Source: Sulfurospirillum sp. (lineage in GTDB: Bacteria; Campylobacterota; Campylobacteria; Campylobacterales; Sulfurospirillaceae). From it: a stretch of 64,000 nucleotides of DNA. The DNA is taken from contig JADGDR010000001.1 of the NCBI GenBank assembly GCA_016744795.1, positions 351,506 to 415,505 of the forward strand, written 5' to 3'. Shown here one piece after another: positions 10,409-19,601 of this stretch; within the stretch, counting starts at the first letter, position 1, and the number at the start of each line of letters is the position of its first letter. The translations under genes and the position numbers were made by a program. Below the pieces are notes generated by a model. It searched no databases. It worked only from the letters and a program-made list of their open reading frames with translations, and was not told the origin of the DNA.

Positions 10409-11041
10409 TCTATATATATTGCTAGTTAAATTATCTATCTGATTTTTAAAATGAGAGATTATTACTATTGTCCTTTTTTCCTCTTTTAGCATACACTCTA
10501 TCTTAAAAGCTAACTCTTCGTTTAAAGAGGCTGTTGGCTCATCTAAAAGGAGTACTCTAGGATTTAACAACAAAGCACGTGCTAAAATGAGTCTTTGCTG
10601 TTGACCACCAGAAAGAGATGAAGCATTCAAATCTAATCTGTCTCTGATTTCTTCAAAAAGGAAAACTTTTTTAAGTACCTCTTGTATATTTTTATCTAAG
10701 TTTTTTATCTTATGAACTCTGCCTATAAATGCTAGATTTTCATATATACTCATTGGCAATATATCAGGATGCTGAGACACATAAATAATCTCTTTTCTAT
10801 ACTTTGTTAAACTGTTCTCATTTTCTTTTGTCAAATCTATTCCAGAGTATAAAATCTTACCACTTAAATTATATGATTTTTCATATCTAATCATTTGATT
10901 AATACATAAAAAAAGAGAACTTTTTCCAATTCCACTTGGACCAATTATAGCTGTTATTTCATCTTTTTTTATATCTAAATTTAGATTATCAAAAATTTTT
11001 TTATCTCCAAAACCAAGAGATAGATTTTCTATTTTAATCAT
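10403..11041 (-). CDS. pstB: Phosphate ABC transporter ATP-binding protein
   Basis: Cytoplasmic ATPase of the phosphate importer. The 212-residue protein has Walker A GPSGIGKSS, the ABC signature LSGGQQQR, Walker B VLLLDEPTAS, and an ISH switch histidine. It is about 40 residues shorter than most PstB proteins, with a brief C-terminus. Last gene of pstS-C-A-B; it overlaps pstA by 8 nt. Assignment to phosphate and not to tungstate or another anion rests on the neighbouring PstS-like protein. Confidence 0.8.
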   Translation of the reverse strand: MIKIENLSLGFGDKKIFDNLNLDIKKDEITAIIGPSGIGKSSLFLCINQMIRYEKSYNLSGKILYSGIDLTKENENSLTKYRKEIIYVSQHPDILPMSIYENLAFIGRVHKIKNLDKNIQEVLKKVFLFEEIRDRLDLNASSLSGGQQQRLILARALLLNPRVLLLDEPTASLNEELAFKIECMLKEEKRTIVIISHFKNQIDNLTSNIYRL

Positions 11042-11897
11042 ATTTTTTCCTAATTCTTTTTTGTAATAAATTTGTTAAAACAAATAATGATATAGCTATT
11101 ATTAAAAGAATTAATGCTGCTCCAAAAGCACTGTTTAACTCACTTTGATCACTATACTCATTTGATATGTAATATATATAAAAAGGCAAAGCTTCATACT
11201 TTGAAAATATTGTTGTTGCAACTCCTGCACTTGCCACTGCTCCTGTAAGCATAATTACTGCTGTATCTTCACAGGCACGTCCTAATGCCAAAAAAAGACC
11301 ACTAAGTAACTCTTTCGAACAATATGGCAAAAGAATAAAAATAAGATTTTGCATACTGTTAAAACCTAAATTCAAACCTAATAACCTTATATTTTTAGGA
11401 ATTTGATCTAAACTAAGCTGAGTATTTTTCACTATATATGGCAAAATTAAAACACAAAGGGCTAAGCTAGAAAGCAAAAGTGATGGCAAAAAATTATCAA
11501 GATATCTTTTATGCAAATAAATACTAAGAAGAAGAAAAAATAGTCCTACAACTATGGAGGGAACTGTTGCTAAAAGTTCAAAACATATATTCAGAAAACT
11601 TTTTACCTTACCTCTTGCAAAGATGCTCAAATATATCCCAGAGCTAAGTCCAAAAATAATTGCAAAACTCATAGACAATACTATTAACATCAATGTTCCA
11701 ACAATAGCTGGAAAAATTCCATCAAAAACTCTTTGTTTAAGTAAAATAGCATCTAATACATTAGTATCAGAGAAAATCATCTCTAAAGAAATACTACTTA
11801 CTCCTTTAAAAATTACAAATAATAAAAGAAGATATACCAAACTCATAGCAAAAAAACTAAACACAAGAAATAGCAACTTAAAAAAAGTATATTTCAC
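11034..11897 (-). CDS. pstA: Phosphate ABC transporter permease PstA
   Basis: Inner-membrane permease partner of PstC. The 287-residue protein has six predicted membrane segments and the permease loop ALGRACEDTAVIMLTGA, which fits the EAA coupling motif. It abuts pstC (shares base 11897) and overlaps pstB, so the four genes are one transcript. Confidence 0.85.
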   Translation of the reverse strand: MKYTFFKLLFLVFSFFAMSLVYLLLLFVIFKGVSSISLEMIFSDTNVLDAILLKQRVFDGIFPAIVGTLMLIVLSMSFAIIFGLSSGIYLSIFARGKVKSFLNICFELLATVPSIVVGLFFLLLSIYLHKRYLDNFLPSLLLSSLALCVLILPYIVKNTQLSLDQIPKNIRLLGLNLGFNSMQNLIFILLPYCSKELLSGLFLALGRACEDTAVIMLTGAVASAGVATTIFSKYEALPFYIYYISNEYSDQSELNSAFGAALILLIIAISLFVLTNLLQKRIRKKYD

Positions 11898-12730
11898 TAT
11901 TTTACCTTAATTGATTTTATAATCATAATCAGTAAAAAGTTTGAACTTAGAAGTAAAAATGCACATAAAAATATTGCCTTAAAAGCCATAGAATCATAAT
12001 CATTTGCAAAAATTAATGCTATATGTGAAGTCAAAGTTCTACCAGAGTCAAAAACTGAAATTGGAAAACTAAGTGCATTTCCAGCCAACATCAAGACTAT
12101 CATAGTATCTCCAATGGCACGTGAAAGTGCTAAGATTACACCTTGTATTATATTTTTATATGCATTTTTAATGACAAATTTAAAGAAAAAATCCTCAGCA
12201 CTCAATCCCAAATTCATGCAAACTCTTTGATATTTTTTTGCTAATGTTCTAAATATATTTAAAAAAATTAAACTCATGGTTGGAATCAATAAAAGGCTCA
12301 AAACAATAGAAGCTACCAAAATAGACAAAGTTGAACTAGGTTTGTAACTGCTTATAAAAGGTACTATCGTAAAAAGAGCTGCAAAAGCATATATGATAGT
12401 TGGAATGGCACTCATTAAAAGAACTGTCTTCTCTAAAAAGAGAATCAAAATTTTGCTTTTTGATAAAAATATCGTAGAACAGATACAAAATGAAAATATA
12501 AAAGTTAAGATAAGAGCCAAAAAACTTATTACAATCGTAGTAAAAAGCATAGTTAATATGCCATAATGATCTTTTTGAACATCCCAATCGAAAGACAAAA
12601 AGTTACTAATATCCAAAAGAGTAAATAAATCTAAGCATATATATCCCAAAAGAAAAAAGATACTAAAAACTAAACCACTACTAAAACTTGTAAAAAGTAG
12701 TAGTGATTTAGAAAATATTTTATTTATCAA
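11897..12730 (-). CDS. pstC: Phosphate ABC transporter permease PstC
   Basis: Inner-membrane permease. The 277-residue protein has six predicted membrane segments and the loop ALSRAIGDTMIVLMLAGNA, the PstC form of the coupling motif. It overlaps pstS by 11 nt and runs straight into pstA. Confidence 0.87.
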   Translation of the reverse strand: MINKIFSKSLLLFTSFSSGLVFSIFFLLGYICLDLFTLLDISNFLSFDWDVQKDHYGILTMLFTTIVISFLALILTFIFSFCICSTIFLSKSKILILFLEKTVLLMSAIPTIIYAFAALFTIVPFISSYKPSSTLSILVASIVLSLLLIPTMSLIFLNIFRTLAKKYQRVCMNLGLSAEDFFFKFVIKNAYKNIIQGVILALSRAIGDTMIVLMLAGNALSFPISVFDSGRTLTSHIALIFANDYDSMAFKAIFLCAFLLLSSNFLLIMIIKSIKVK

Positions 12731-13529
12731 CTGCTATAAATCCATACTTACTTACTATTTTTGCACCTTCTATGCTTCTCAAATAATCAATATAAGTTTT
12801 TGCTAATACTTTTGGTTCCCCGCTACTCAAAAGGTACAAACCTCTTGCTACTGTATATGAACTATTTTTTACATTTTCAAGACTTGGATAAATACCATTA
12901 ATGCTTACAGCTTTAACACTATCATCAATCATTCCTAATGATAAAATACCTATGGCATTTGGGTCATTTTTTATCGCTGTCTTCATAGCTGCATTTGACG
13001 AAATAACTCTAGCACTTTTTGCAATGTCAGATTTTTTTAATGCTTTCTTCCAAAATACTTTTCTTGTTGCACTTGATTCATCTCTTGTATATAAATTAAT
13101 AGGAGCAGATTTTAAACCTAACTCTTTGTAATTTACAATCTTAGCAGAAAAAATATCTTGAAGTTGTTTTGTTGTTAGATTTGAAATAGGGTTTTTAGGA
13201 TTCAAGACTATTCCAATGCCATCAACTGCAAATCTAAAAAGTTTTAAATCACCTTTTTTTATCTCTGAATCAGTAGGTTTTCTACCACTATTTGCTAAAT
13301 TAATAAGACCTGAACTAACTTGTTTAATTCCAATGCCACTACCTCCACCTGCTATGGTGATTGATATATTAGAATGTTTTCTCATAATATTTTTAATAGC
13401 TTCTTTCTCACATTTTATATGTGCTGTTCCTCCTGCTATATTGAGACTACCCTCTAAACCAGAAAAACTCTCAACCGAACCAAAACTTAACGACACACTG
13501 CAAAGCAATGCTAATAACAATTTTTTCAT
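12720..13529 (-). CDS. pstS: Phosphate-binding periplasmic protein
   Basis: Periplasmic binding protein of the phosphate importer. The 269-residue protein has a signal peptide (MKKLLLALLCSVSLSFG), the phosphate-loop-like AGGGSGIGIKQV, NSGRKPTDSE, and YTRDESSATRKVFW. The region upstream (13530-13728) carries one copy of the ACATGT palindrome and a short tandem repeat CTAGACC-CTAGACC near 13617, but no phosphate-regulator box that I could recognise with confidence. Confidence 0.85.
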   Translation of the reverse strand: MKKLLLALLCSVSLSFGSVESFSGLEGSLNIAGGTAHIKCEKEAIKNIMRKHSNISITIAGGGSGIGIKQVSSGLINLANSGRKPTDSEIKKGDLKLFRFAVDGIGIVLNPKNPISNLTTKQLQDIFSAKIVNYKELGLKSAPINLYTRDESSATRKVFWKKALKKSDIAKSARVISSNAAMKTAIKNDPNAIGILSLGMIDDSVKAVSINGIYPSLENVKNSSYTVARGLYLLSSGEPKVLAKTYIDYLRSIEGAKIVSKYGFIAVDK

Positions 13530-13565
13530 AAACTGCCCTTTGTAAAAATTATACTGTTTGATTTT

Positions 13566-13577
13566 GTTACATGTAAA
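13566..13577. repeat. Intergenic copy of the ACATGT palindrome
   Basis: GTTACATGTAAA sits about 40 nt upstream of pstS. It is one of the few copies of this family outside a coding region; the rest are mostly within genes, which argues against a pstS-specific operator. Confidence 0.6.
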
Positions 13578-13728
13578 GAAAGCGAAGTTAAGTAAGATGC
13601 TTAATTCATGTGTGTCTAGACCCTAGACCTAACAGCATTAGCATGGATTATAAGATTTATAAACTAAAAACTAGTTTAAATAATTAAGAAATATTTAACA
13701 AACAAATAATTTCACTTATACTTAACCA

Positions 13729-14376
13729 CTAAGTAGAGTGTGTATATTCTTCTAATTGTTTAACATTATGAATAATATATTTATTTTTTTCTATTTTTTC
13801 TATAGTATTGTTTTTAATTAACTCATGAAAAACAGTTGATACTGTTTGCCTTTTTGATCCAATAAAAGTTGATAATTCTTTTATTGAAAGATTTAAATTA
13901 ATATAAATTTCATCATTTACATTTTTATTTTGGGCAATTGCAATTTCCAAAAGAAAAGATGCTATCCTATTTTTACAAGTTTTAAAAACTAAATTTTTTA
14001 TAATTCTTCTTTCCATAACAGCACGTTGTTTTAATGAAGAGATAACGGCTGCTGAAAATTTTGCATTTTTAAAAAAATGACAAAAACTTTCTGCATCAAT
14101 AGGATAGACTTCACTATCTTCAAGAAATTCAATAACACAAGATTCTTCAGGTATGATTATATTGTCTTTTTCAAGATAATACAAAATAAATTCTTCGTCA
14201 TTTTCATAAATAACAGCTTTTGCTTTTCCACTTTTAAATATATACAAGGTTAATGATTGATTATCATATGCAATATTACCTTTTGTAAATTTTTTTATTG
14301 GTATAGAAGTAAACTCTTCTTCTGAAAGAATTTTAGAAAGATTTACAGAGTCTATTTTTATTCTACTGGATTCCAA
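13729..14376 (-). CDS. CooA-like Crp/Fnr family transcription regulator
   Basis: A 215-residue regulator with an N-terminal cyclic-nucleotide-type beta barrel, a dimerisation helix (about 110-140), and a C-terminal winged helix-turn-helix. The reading helix at 173-183 (GSKRQTVSTVF) has Gln where Crp and Fnr have Glu. Compared from memory, it closely matches CooA, the CO sensor of Rhodospirillum, through this helix and in the barrel. However, the positions of the CooA haem ligands (Cys75, His77) hold Ile and Glu here, in the stretch DNIIIPEESC. The signal it senses is therefore unknown. It is transcribed divergently from the formate hydrogenlyase operon, and a TGTCA-N6-TGACA site lies between them, so it is probably the local regulator. 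No FhlA/HyfR-type sigma54 activator is present. Confidence 0.8.
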   Translation of the reverse strand: MESSRIKIDSVNLSKILSEEEFTSIPIKKFTKGNIAYDNQSLTLYIFKSGKAKAVIYENDEEFILYYLEKDNIIIPEESCVIEFLEDSEVYPIDAESFCHFFKNAKFSAAVISSLKQRAVMERRIIKNLVFKTCKNRIASFLLEIAIAQNKNVNDEIYINLNLSIKELSTFIGSKRQTVSTVFHELIKNNTIEKIEKNKYIIHNVKQLEEYTHST

Positions 14377-14539
14377 AAAAAGCCTTTATTGATTTTAATA
14401 TTATAGTAAATGATTGATAAGTTTTTCTAACAAAGAATTTTATCATAATTCCTAGCAGTTTAACTTAATTTATATATTACTTTTATTTTCTAAATAAATG
14501 TACGAGCACTAGTTTTAAAAAAATTAATACTTAATACAC

Positions 14540-14582
14540 TCTACTTTATTGTTGACTTATATAGTCTACTTTAATTGTCGAC
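14540..14582. repeat. Two direct repeats TCTACTTTA-TTGTYGAC
   Basis: Copies at 14540-14556 and 14565-14582 start 25 nt apart and differ by one substitution and one inserted A. The second contains the perfect palindrome TTGTCGACAA (14575-14584). Spacing near 2.4 helix turns suggests a tandem operator, but no protein can be named. Confidence 0.5.
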
Positions 14583-14606
14583 AAAAGCCCAAATTATGGG
14601 TTTTTT
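14583..14606 (+). terminator. Hairpin with T run in the fdhF1 leader region
   Basis: AAAAGCCC pairs with GGGTTTTT (one G-U pair) over a 7-nt loop and ends in T residues. It is a short intrinsic-terminator-like structure with no gene before it on the + strand, so it may end a small leader RNA or insulate the operon from upstream transcription. Confidence 0.45.
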
Positions 14607-14622
14607 AAAAAAAATAACGAAT

Positions 14623-14638
14623 TGTCACATTCCTGACA
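14623..14638. promoter_or_regulatory. Candidate CooA-like operator TGTCA-N6-TGACA
   Basis: A perfect 5-6-5 inverted repeat with the spacing of Crp/Fnr-family sites. CooA is known to bind TGTCA-N6-CGACA, so the half-site fits the RQTV reading helix of the adjacent regulator. Its centre lies about 41.5 nt before the start point predicted by the -10 TAATAT at 14660-14665, the geometry of class II activation. The promoter is inferred. Confidence 0.55.
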
Positions 14639-14796
14639 GTAATTAATTTTTTTATATGTTAATATTTCGATAAATTTTAAAACTACTTTAATTATTAAGC
14701 TAAATTTAATAATACGCGCATAAAGTCTTTTTATAATTTAAGTTTAAAATTAATTATAAATATTAATTTATTTTTAATATTATCAAAGGATGCAAT

Positions 14797-17034
14797 ATGG
14801 AAAAGTTTCAAACTACCTGTCCTTATTGTGGAACTGGCTGCAATATAGATTTACTTGTGAAAAACAATAAAATCGTAAAAGCAGAACCCACAAAAGGTCA
14901 TCATGTAAATGATGGTGAGTTATGTCTAAAGGGACTATATGGTTGGGAATATGTACATTCTCCAAGAAGATTAACAAAACCTCTTATTAGAAAGAAAGAT
15001 GGTCAGTTTTCAAAAGAAGGTGAATTAGTTGAAGTTGACTTTGATGAAGCATATGATTTTGTAGCTTCAAAAATGAAAACAACAGTTGAAAAACATGGTA
15101 GTGATAGCATAATGGGTTTTTCATCTGCAAGATGCACAAACGAAGACAATTATGCTTTTCAAAAACTATTTAGAATGCAAGGAACTAATAATATAGATCA
15201 TTGTGCTCGTCTTTGACATGGTCCTACAGTAGTCGGTCTGACTAAAACATTAGGAAATGGAACAATGACAAACGATTTAGTTGAATTTGCAACTGATTCA
15301 GAAGTGCTCTTCTTAATTGGTACAAATACAAGTGAATGTCATCCAATAATTGCAATGCAAATGCTACGTGGTATTGAACGTGGTGCAAAAATGATTGTAA
15401 TTGACCCAAAAGAGACGGATATGGCTAAAAAAGCTGATATTTATATCCAAACTCCTGTTGGATATAACATCCCTCTACTTAACGCTATGATTAATCATAT
15501 TATTAAAGAAGATCTTTTTGATAAAGAATTTGTAAATAATTATTCCAATGGTTTAGAGTATGTTAAATATGCTGTTGCTGATTTTACTCCACAAAGGGTT
15601 GAAAAAGAAACAGGGATTCCTGCTTCGTTAGTTATTGAAGCTGCTGAAATGTATGCAAAAGCTGGAGCTGCTGCTATATGTTACACAATGGGAATGACTC
15701 AATTTATTGATGGAACTTCAAATATATTTTCACTTTCAAACTTAGCTATTTTAACAGGTAATCTTGGTAAAAAAGGTGCAGGTGTTAATCCTCTACGTGG
15801 TCAAAATAACGTTCAAGGTGCTTGTGACATGGGTGCTTTACCTAATGTTACTTCAGCTGGATTAGTTACAGATGCAGGTGTTAGAGAACACATAAAAAGT
15901 ATATGGGGAACTGAAATTAGTTCAAAACCTGGTTTTACTTTAACTCAAGTACCTCATAAAATTGAAGAGGGAAAAGTAAAATTTTTATATGTATTTGGTG
16001 AAAATCCTGTTATGAGTGATCCTTGGACAGAACATTTTATCGAAGCAGTAGAAAAACTAGACATTATGGTAGTTCAAGATATCTTTCTTACAGAAACAGC
16101 TCAAAAGGCAGATGTTGTTCTTCCTGCTGCTTCATGGGGTGAGAAAGACGGAACATTCCTAAATACATCTAGACGTGTAGCATATGTTTCAAAAGCAGTA
16201 GAACCAGCAGCAGGTGTAGTTCCAGATTGGAAAGTCATTTGTAATATTGCTCAAAGAATTGGACTTAAAGGATTTGATTATTACAAAGCTGAAGAAATTT
16301 GGGATGAAGTAAGAAAAATAAATCCTAAATTTTTTGGTGGTTTATCTTATGCTCGTATCATAAAAGAAAATGGTATTAGCTGGCCTTGTCCTGATGAAAC
16401 TCATCCAGGAACTCCAGTTTTATATGAAGATAAAAAATCAATGTTACCAGATGGTAAATTTAAATTAGTTCCAGTTATTTATGCTGACGATAAAAAAGAC
16501 AGAGCTTCTTTAGAAAAAAAATTAATTGACCATTTAAATATTCCTAGTGATTATCCAGTTGGTTCTGGCGCACTTAGTGAAAAAGTAAATGAACTATATC
16601 CTTGTCTTTTTACTACAGGACGTAAAGTATATCACTATCATACTGGAACTATGACAAGAGAGTGTAAACCTCTTGAAATGGGTGCAGATATCATGGGTCC
16701 TGCTATTGAAGTTAGTATAGATATAGCTGAAGCAAGAGACTTAGAAGAAAACTGTTATGCAGTAGTTGAAAATAAACGTGGGAAAATAGCAGCAAAAGTA
16801 AAAATAAACCCTGATCTTCGTCATGGAACTATTTTTACAACATTTCATTATGCAGAAGCAGATGGAAATGAACTCTCAAATGCAGAAGATACTGATCCTT
16901 TATCGGGTATGAATCCTTTAAAAATGACGATTGCAGCAATACGTAGAATTTCAGAAGAAGAATTTATTAAAGTACGTGAAGAGACTGATATGCATATGCA
17001 TCCATCAGAACAATATCGTACAGTAAGGAGATAA
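14797..17034 (+). CDS. fdhF: Selenocysteine formate dehydrogenase H, first copy
   Basis: Oxidises formate to CO2 at a molybdenum/tungsten bis-pterin site. The frame is 745 residues long if the in-frame TGA at 15214-15216 is read as selenocysteine 140, the same position as in E. coli FdhF. The Sec context is ARL-U-HGPTVVG, the FdhF active-site pattern. An N-terminal [4Fe-4S] motif CPYCGTGC starts at residue 9, and the pterin-binding domains follow (LRGQNNVQGACDMGALPN). A bacterial SECIS hairpin directly follows the TGA. First gene of the hyf operon, 2 nt before hyfA. Automated callers will split it into a 139-residue piece and a larger C-terminal piece. Confidence 0.95.
15214..15255 (+). promoter_or_regulatory. 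SECIS element of fdhF1
   Basis: Directly after the TGA, a lower stem TCCTA (15222-15226) / TAGGA (15251-15255) and an upper stem AGTC (15231-15234) / GACT (15240-15243) present the loop GGTCT, the apical loop known for SelB recognition in fdhF. The second fdhF has the same fold with compensating base changes. Confidence 0.88.
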
Positions 17035-17036
17035 TT

Positions 17037-17612
17037 ATGAGTTTACCTAAAAGAGTAAATAAATTTGTTGTTGCAGATCCAAACGTTTGTATTGGTTGTG
17101 CAACTTGTATGGCTGCGTGTTATGAATCATCACATAAAAGAGGGAAATTAGCAGTCCCTCGCCTAATAGTAACAAGAAGTAAAAGTGGAACTATGCCAAA
17201 TCAGTGTCGTCAATGTGATGATGCGCCTTGTGCAAATGTTTGTCCTGTTGGAGCATTACGTTTTGCTGATGACAATATTGAACTATTTGAAGAAATCTGT
17301 ATTGGTTGCAAGATGTGTACTCTTGCTTGTCCATTTGGAGCTATCAGAGCAGAAGCAGAGATTATGCCTTCTGTTAATTATGCAATGGAGCCAAAATATA
17401 ATTTAGCAATTGAATCAGAAATAGGTGCAAAAAGCATCGCTGTTAAATGTGATTTATGTGCTGGTGATGACAATGGTCCTGCTTGTGTTCAGGTATGCCC
17501 TACTGGTGCATTATTATTTATTGATTCACAGAATATTGATTATAAATTAATTAATCAAAAAGCAGAAGGTGCTGTTGAGTCGTTTGTAAATACTGCACTT
17601 AGAACTATTTAA
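17037..17612 (+). CDS. hyfA: Formate hydrogenlyase electron-transfer ferredoxin subunit
   Basis: A 191-residue HycB/HyfA-like protein that carries electrons from formate dehydrogenase to the hydrogenase arm. Four [4Fe-4S] cysteine sets are visible: CIGCATCMAAC, CRQCDDAPCANVCP, CIGCKMCTLACP, and CDLCAGDDNGPACVQVCP. There is no signal peptide, consistent with a cytoplasmic location. It lies 2 nt after fdhF1 and 18 nt before hyfB. Confidence 0.9.
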   Translation: MSLPKRVNKFVVADPNVCIGCATCMAACYESSHKRGKLAVPRLIVTRSKSGTMPNQCRQCDDAPCANVCPVGALRFADDNIELFEEICIGCKMCTLACPFGAIRAEAEIMPSVNYAMEPKYNLAIESEIGAKSIAVKCDLCAGDDNGPACVQVCPTGALLFIDSQNIDYKLINQKAEGAVESFVNTALRTI

Positions 17613-17630
17613 AACAAAAAAGGATTATTA

Positions 17631-19592
17631 ATGACACACGTATATTTATTATACTTATTAGGTTGTGTTGTTTCACTATTATTATATAAACAAAATAAAA
17701 TAGCGGCAAAGGTTGGATTTAGTATTTCAGCTATTGCATCAGGTTATGGTATTTTCTATTTTTTAATGAATCTCAGTGGAACAGATAGTTTTTCTCTAGG
17801 AGAAAATCTATTATACAACCCAACATTTTCTTTAGACCCATTAGGTAACTTCTTTTCTTTTGTTGTTACTTTAATAGCATTTGCCTCTTCTGTATATGCT
17901 ATTCAATACACTGAAGAATATGAAAAAAAAGGTAGTTTAGCGGTTATGGCTGCTTTATTTAACTCTTTTATATTAGCAATGTTGCTAGTATTATCAGCTT
18001 CTGATGTTTTTTGGTTCATGATATGCTGGGAGTTAATGACTATTATCTCTGCATTTTTGATTTGTTATAATGATTCAAAAGCTTCTTTAAAAGCAATTAT
18101 GATTTATTTAGGAATTGCTCATTTTGGTGGAATGTGTATTATGGCTGCATTTTTACTAATGGCCAATCAATCTGGTTCATTAGAATTTAGCTCATTTTCT
18201 TCTGTTTCATTAAGTCCTGTTATGGGAAGTATTATATTTTTACTTGCATTTATTGGTTTTGGTTCAAAAGCAGGAATGTTCCCATTTCATGTTTGGTTAC
18301 CAAAAGCTCACCCAGCAGCTCCAACAAATGTATCAGCATTAATGAGTGGTGTTATGATTAAAGTAGCACTATTTGGAATTATTAAATTTTGTTTATGGTT
18401 ACCTGTTATGGAATGGTGGGGATTATTAATTATTGTTATAGGAGCATTGTCTTCTCTTCTAGGTGTATTATATGCCTTGATTCAACATGATTATAAATCA
18501 CTTCTAGCATACCATTCAGTTGAAAATATTGGAATTATTTTATTAGGTCTTGGAACTGGTGTATATGGAATTGCAATAAATTCTCCAACTCTAGCTACCA
18601 TAGGTTTTCTAGCTGGACTTTATCACATAGTGAACCATGCAATCTTTAAAGGATTGTTATTTTTAGGTGCTGGTAGTGTTCTTCATGCAACTCATACAAG
18701 AGAAATAGAAGTTTTAGGTGGATTGGCTAAAAAAATGCCTTATACTGCTTTTGCTATGTTTATTGGTGTAATGGGTATTGCAGCGCTTCCTCCTTTAAAT
18801 GGTTTTGTTAGTGAGTGGTTCACATATCAAGGAATGATGCAAGGTGCATTAGGCGAAGGTATTATCCCTAGATTTGTATTTACATTCTCTGTTGTTGCAC
18901 TAGCAGTTACAGGAGTATTGGTTGTTATTCACTTAAAATTATATGCAATTATTTTTGCAGGTACTCCAAGAGATATGAAAATTTGGAATGCGGCTAAAGA
19001 AGTTCCATTTACAATGATTGCTGGAATGATGTTTTTAGTTGCTGGTTGTTTTGTTTTTGGTATAGGCGCAAGTGTTGTTACTGAAAATATTATGTCAGTA
19101 GTTACATCTTTTAGCGGTTCGTATAATGCAATTCCTGCAACTGGACAAATTGCTTCTCCTATTGGTTCAACTATTTCACTTCCTATTGTTGCAATGGTTA
19201 TATCAGGTGCAATGACTCTACCATTTATAATCGCAGTTATGATGAAAGCAAATAGAACAAAACCAAGAGAGACTGATCCTTGGGCTTGTGGTTTTAAATA
19301 CTCTAAACGTATGCAAATAACAGCAGGACCATTTACAGGTGATCTTAGACGTCTAATGGAATGGTTATTTAAAAGTAAACCAACAGTAGAAACTGATGGT
19401 TATTTTGGACCTGTAAAGTATACAGATCATCCAAAAGATATTTGGTGGAATATTTTTTATCAACCAATTATCAATGCTACTGAAAAAGCTGCTGATAAAA
19501 TCGGTTGTCTACAAAACGGTAGTACTAATATGTATTCTGCATATATATTAGGAACTTTATGCCTTTTTCTTGGCATAAGTTATATTTTATAG
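17631..19592 (+). CDS. hyfB: Formate hydrogenlyase membrane subunit, antiporter-like
   Basis: A 653-residue multi-pass protein of the NuoL/Mrp antiporter family. The core has the conserved lysine and histidine channel motifs in GFGSKAGMFPFHVWLPKAHP and GLYHIVNHAIFKGLLFLGAG. The length and the C-terminal domain match HyfB/HycC. It may move protons or only anchor the enzyme; which of these cannot be told from sequence. Confidence 0.9.
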   Translation: MTHVYLLYLLGCVVSLLLYKQNKIAAKVGFSISAIASGYGIFYFLMNLSGTDSFSLGENLLYNPTFSLDPLGNFFSFVVTLIAFASSVYAIQYTEEYEKKGSLAVMAALFNSFILAMLLVLSASDVFWFMICWELMTIISAFLICYNDSKASLKAIMIYLGIAHFGGMCIMAAFLLMANQSGSLEFSSFSSVSLSPVMGSIIFLLAFIGFGSKAGMFPFHVWLPKAHPAAPTNVSALMSGVMIKVALFGIIKFCLWLPVMEWWGLLIIVIGALSSLLGVLYALIQHDYKSLLAYHSVENIGIILLGLGTGVYGIAINSPTLATIGFLAGLYHIVNHAIFKGLLFLGAGSVLHATHTREIEVLGGLAKKMPYTAFAMFIGVMGIAALPPLNGFVSEWFTYQGMMQGALGEGIIPRFVFTFSVVALAVTGVLVVIHLKLYAIIFAGTPRDMKIWNAAKEVPFTMIAGMMFLVAGCFVFGIGASVVTENIMSVVTSFSGSYNAIPATGQIASPIGSTISLPIVAMVISGAMTLPFIIAVMMKANRTKPRETDPWACGFKYSKRMQITAGPFTGDLRRLMEWLFKSKPTVETDGYFGPVKYTDHPKDIWWNIFYQPIINATEKAADKIGCLQNGSTNMYSAYILGTLCLFLGISYIL

Positions 19593-19601
19593 AAAGGTTA
19601 A

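Larger units (their letters stand above)
14377..14796. promoter_or_regulatory. Regulatory region between the CooA-like regulator and fdhF1
   Basis: This 420-nt gene-free stretch holds, in order: direct repeats at 14540-14556 and 14565-14582; a hairpin with a T run at 14583-14606; a TGTCA-N6-TGACA palindrome at 14623-14638; a possible -10 TAATAT at 14660-14665; another -10-like TATAAT at 14732-14737; and AAAGGA just before the fdhF1 ATG. I see no sigma54 (-24/-12) promoter. The first 160 nt next to the regulator are plain AT-rich sequence. Confidence 0.6.

Noticed and set aside
14377..14796. Sigma54 promoter before fdhF1, as in E. coli hyf and fdhF
   Set aside because: I found no GG-N10-GC pair in a TGGCAC/TTGC context, and no enhancer-binding activator gene is present.
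15214..15216. Stop codon splitting the first formate dehydrogenase into two genes
   Set aside because: The TGA is at the Sec position of FdhF, both flanks belong to the same domain, and a SECIS hairpin follows; the same holds at 27975-27977.
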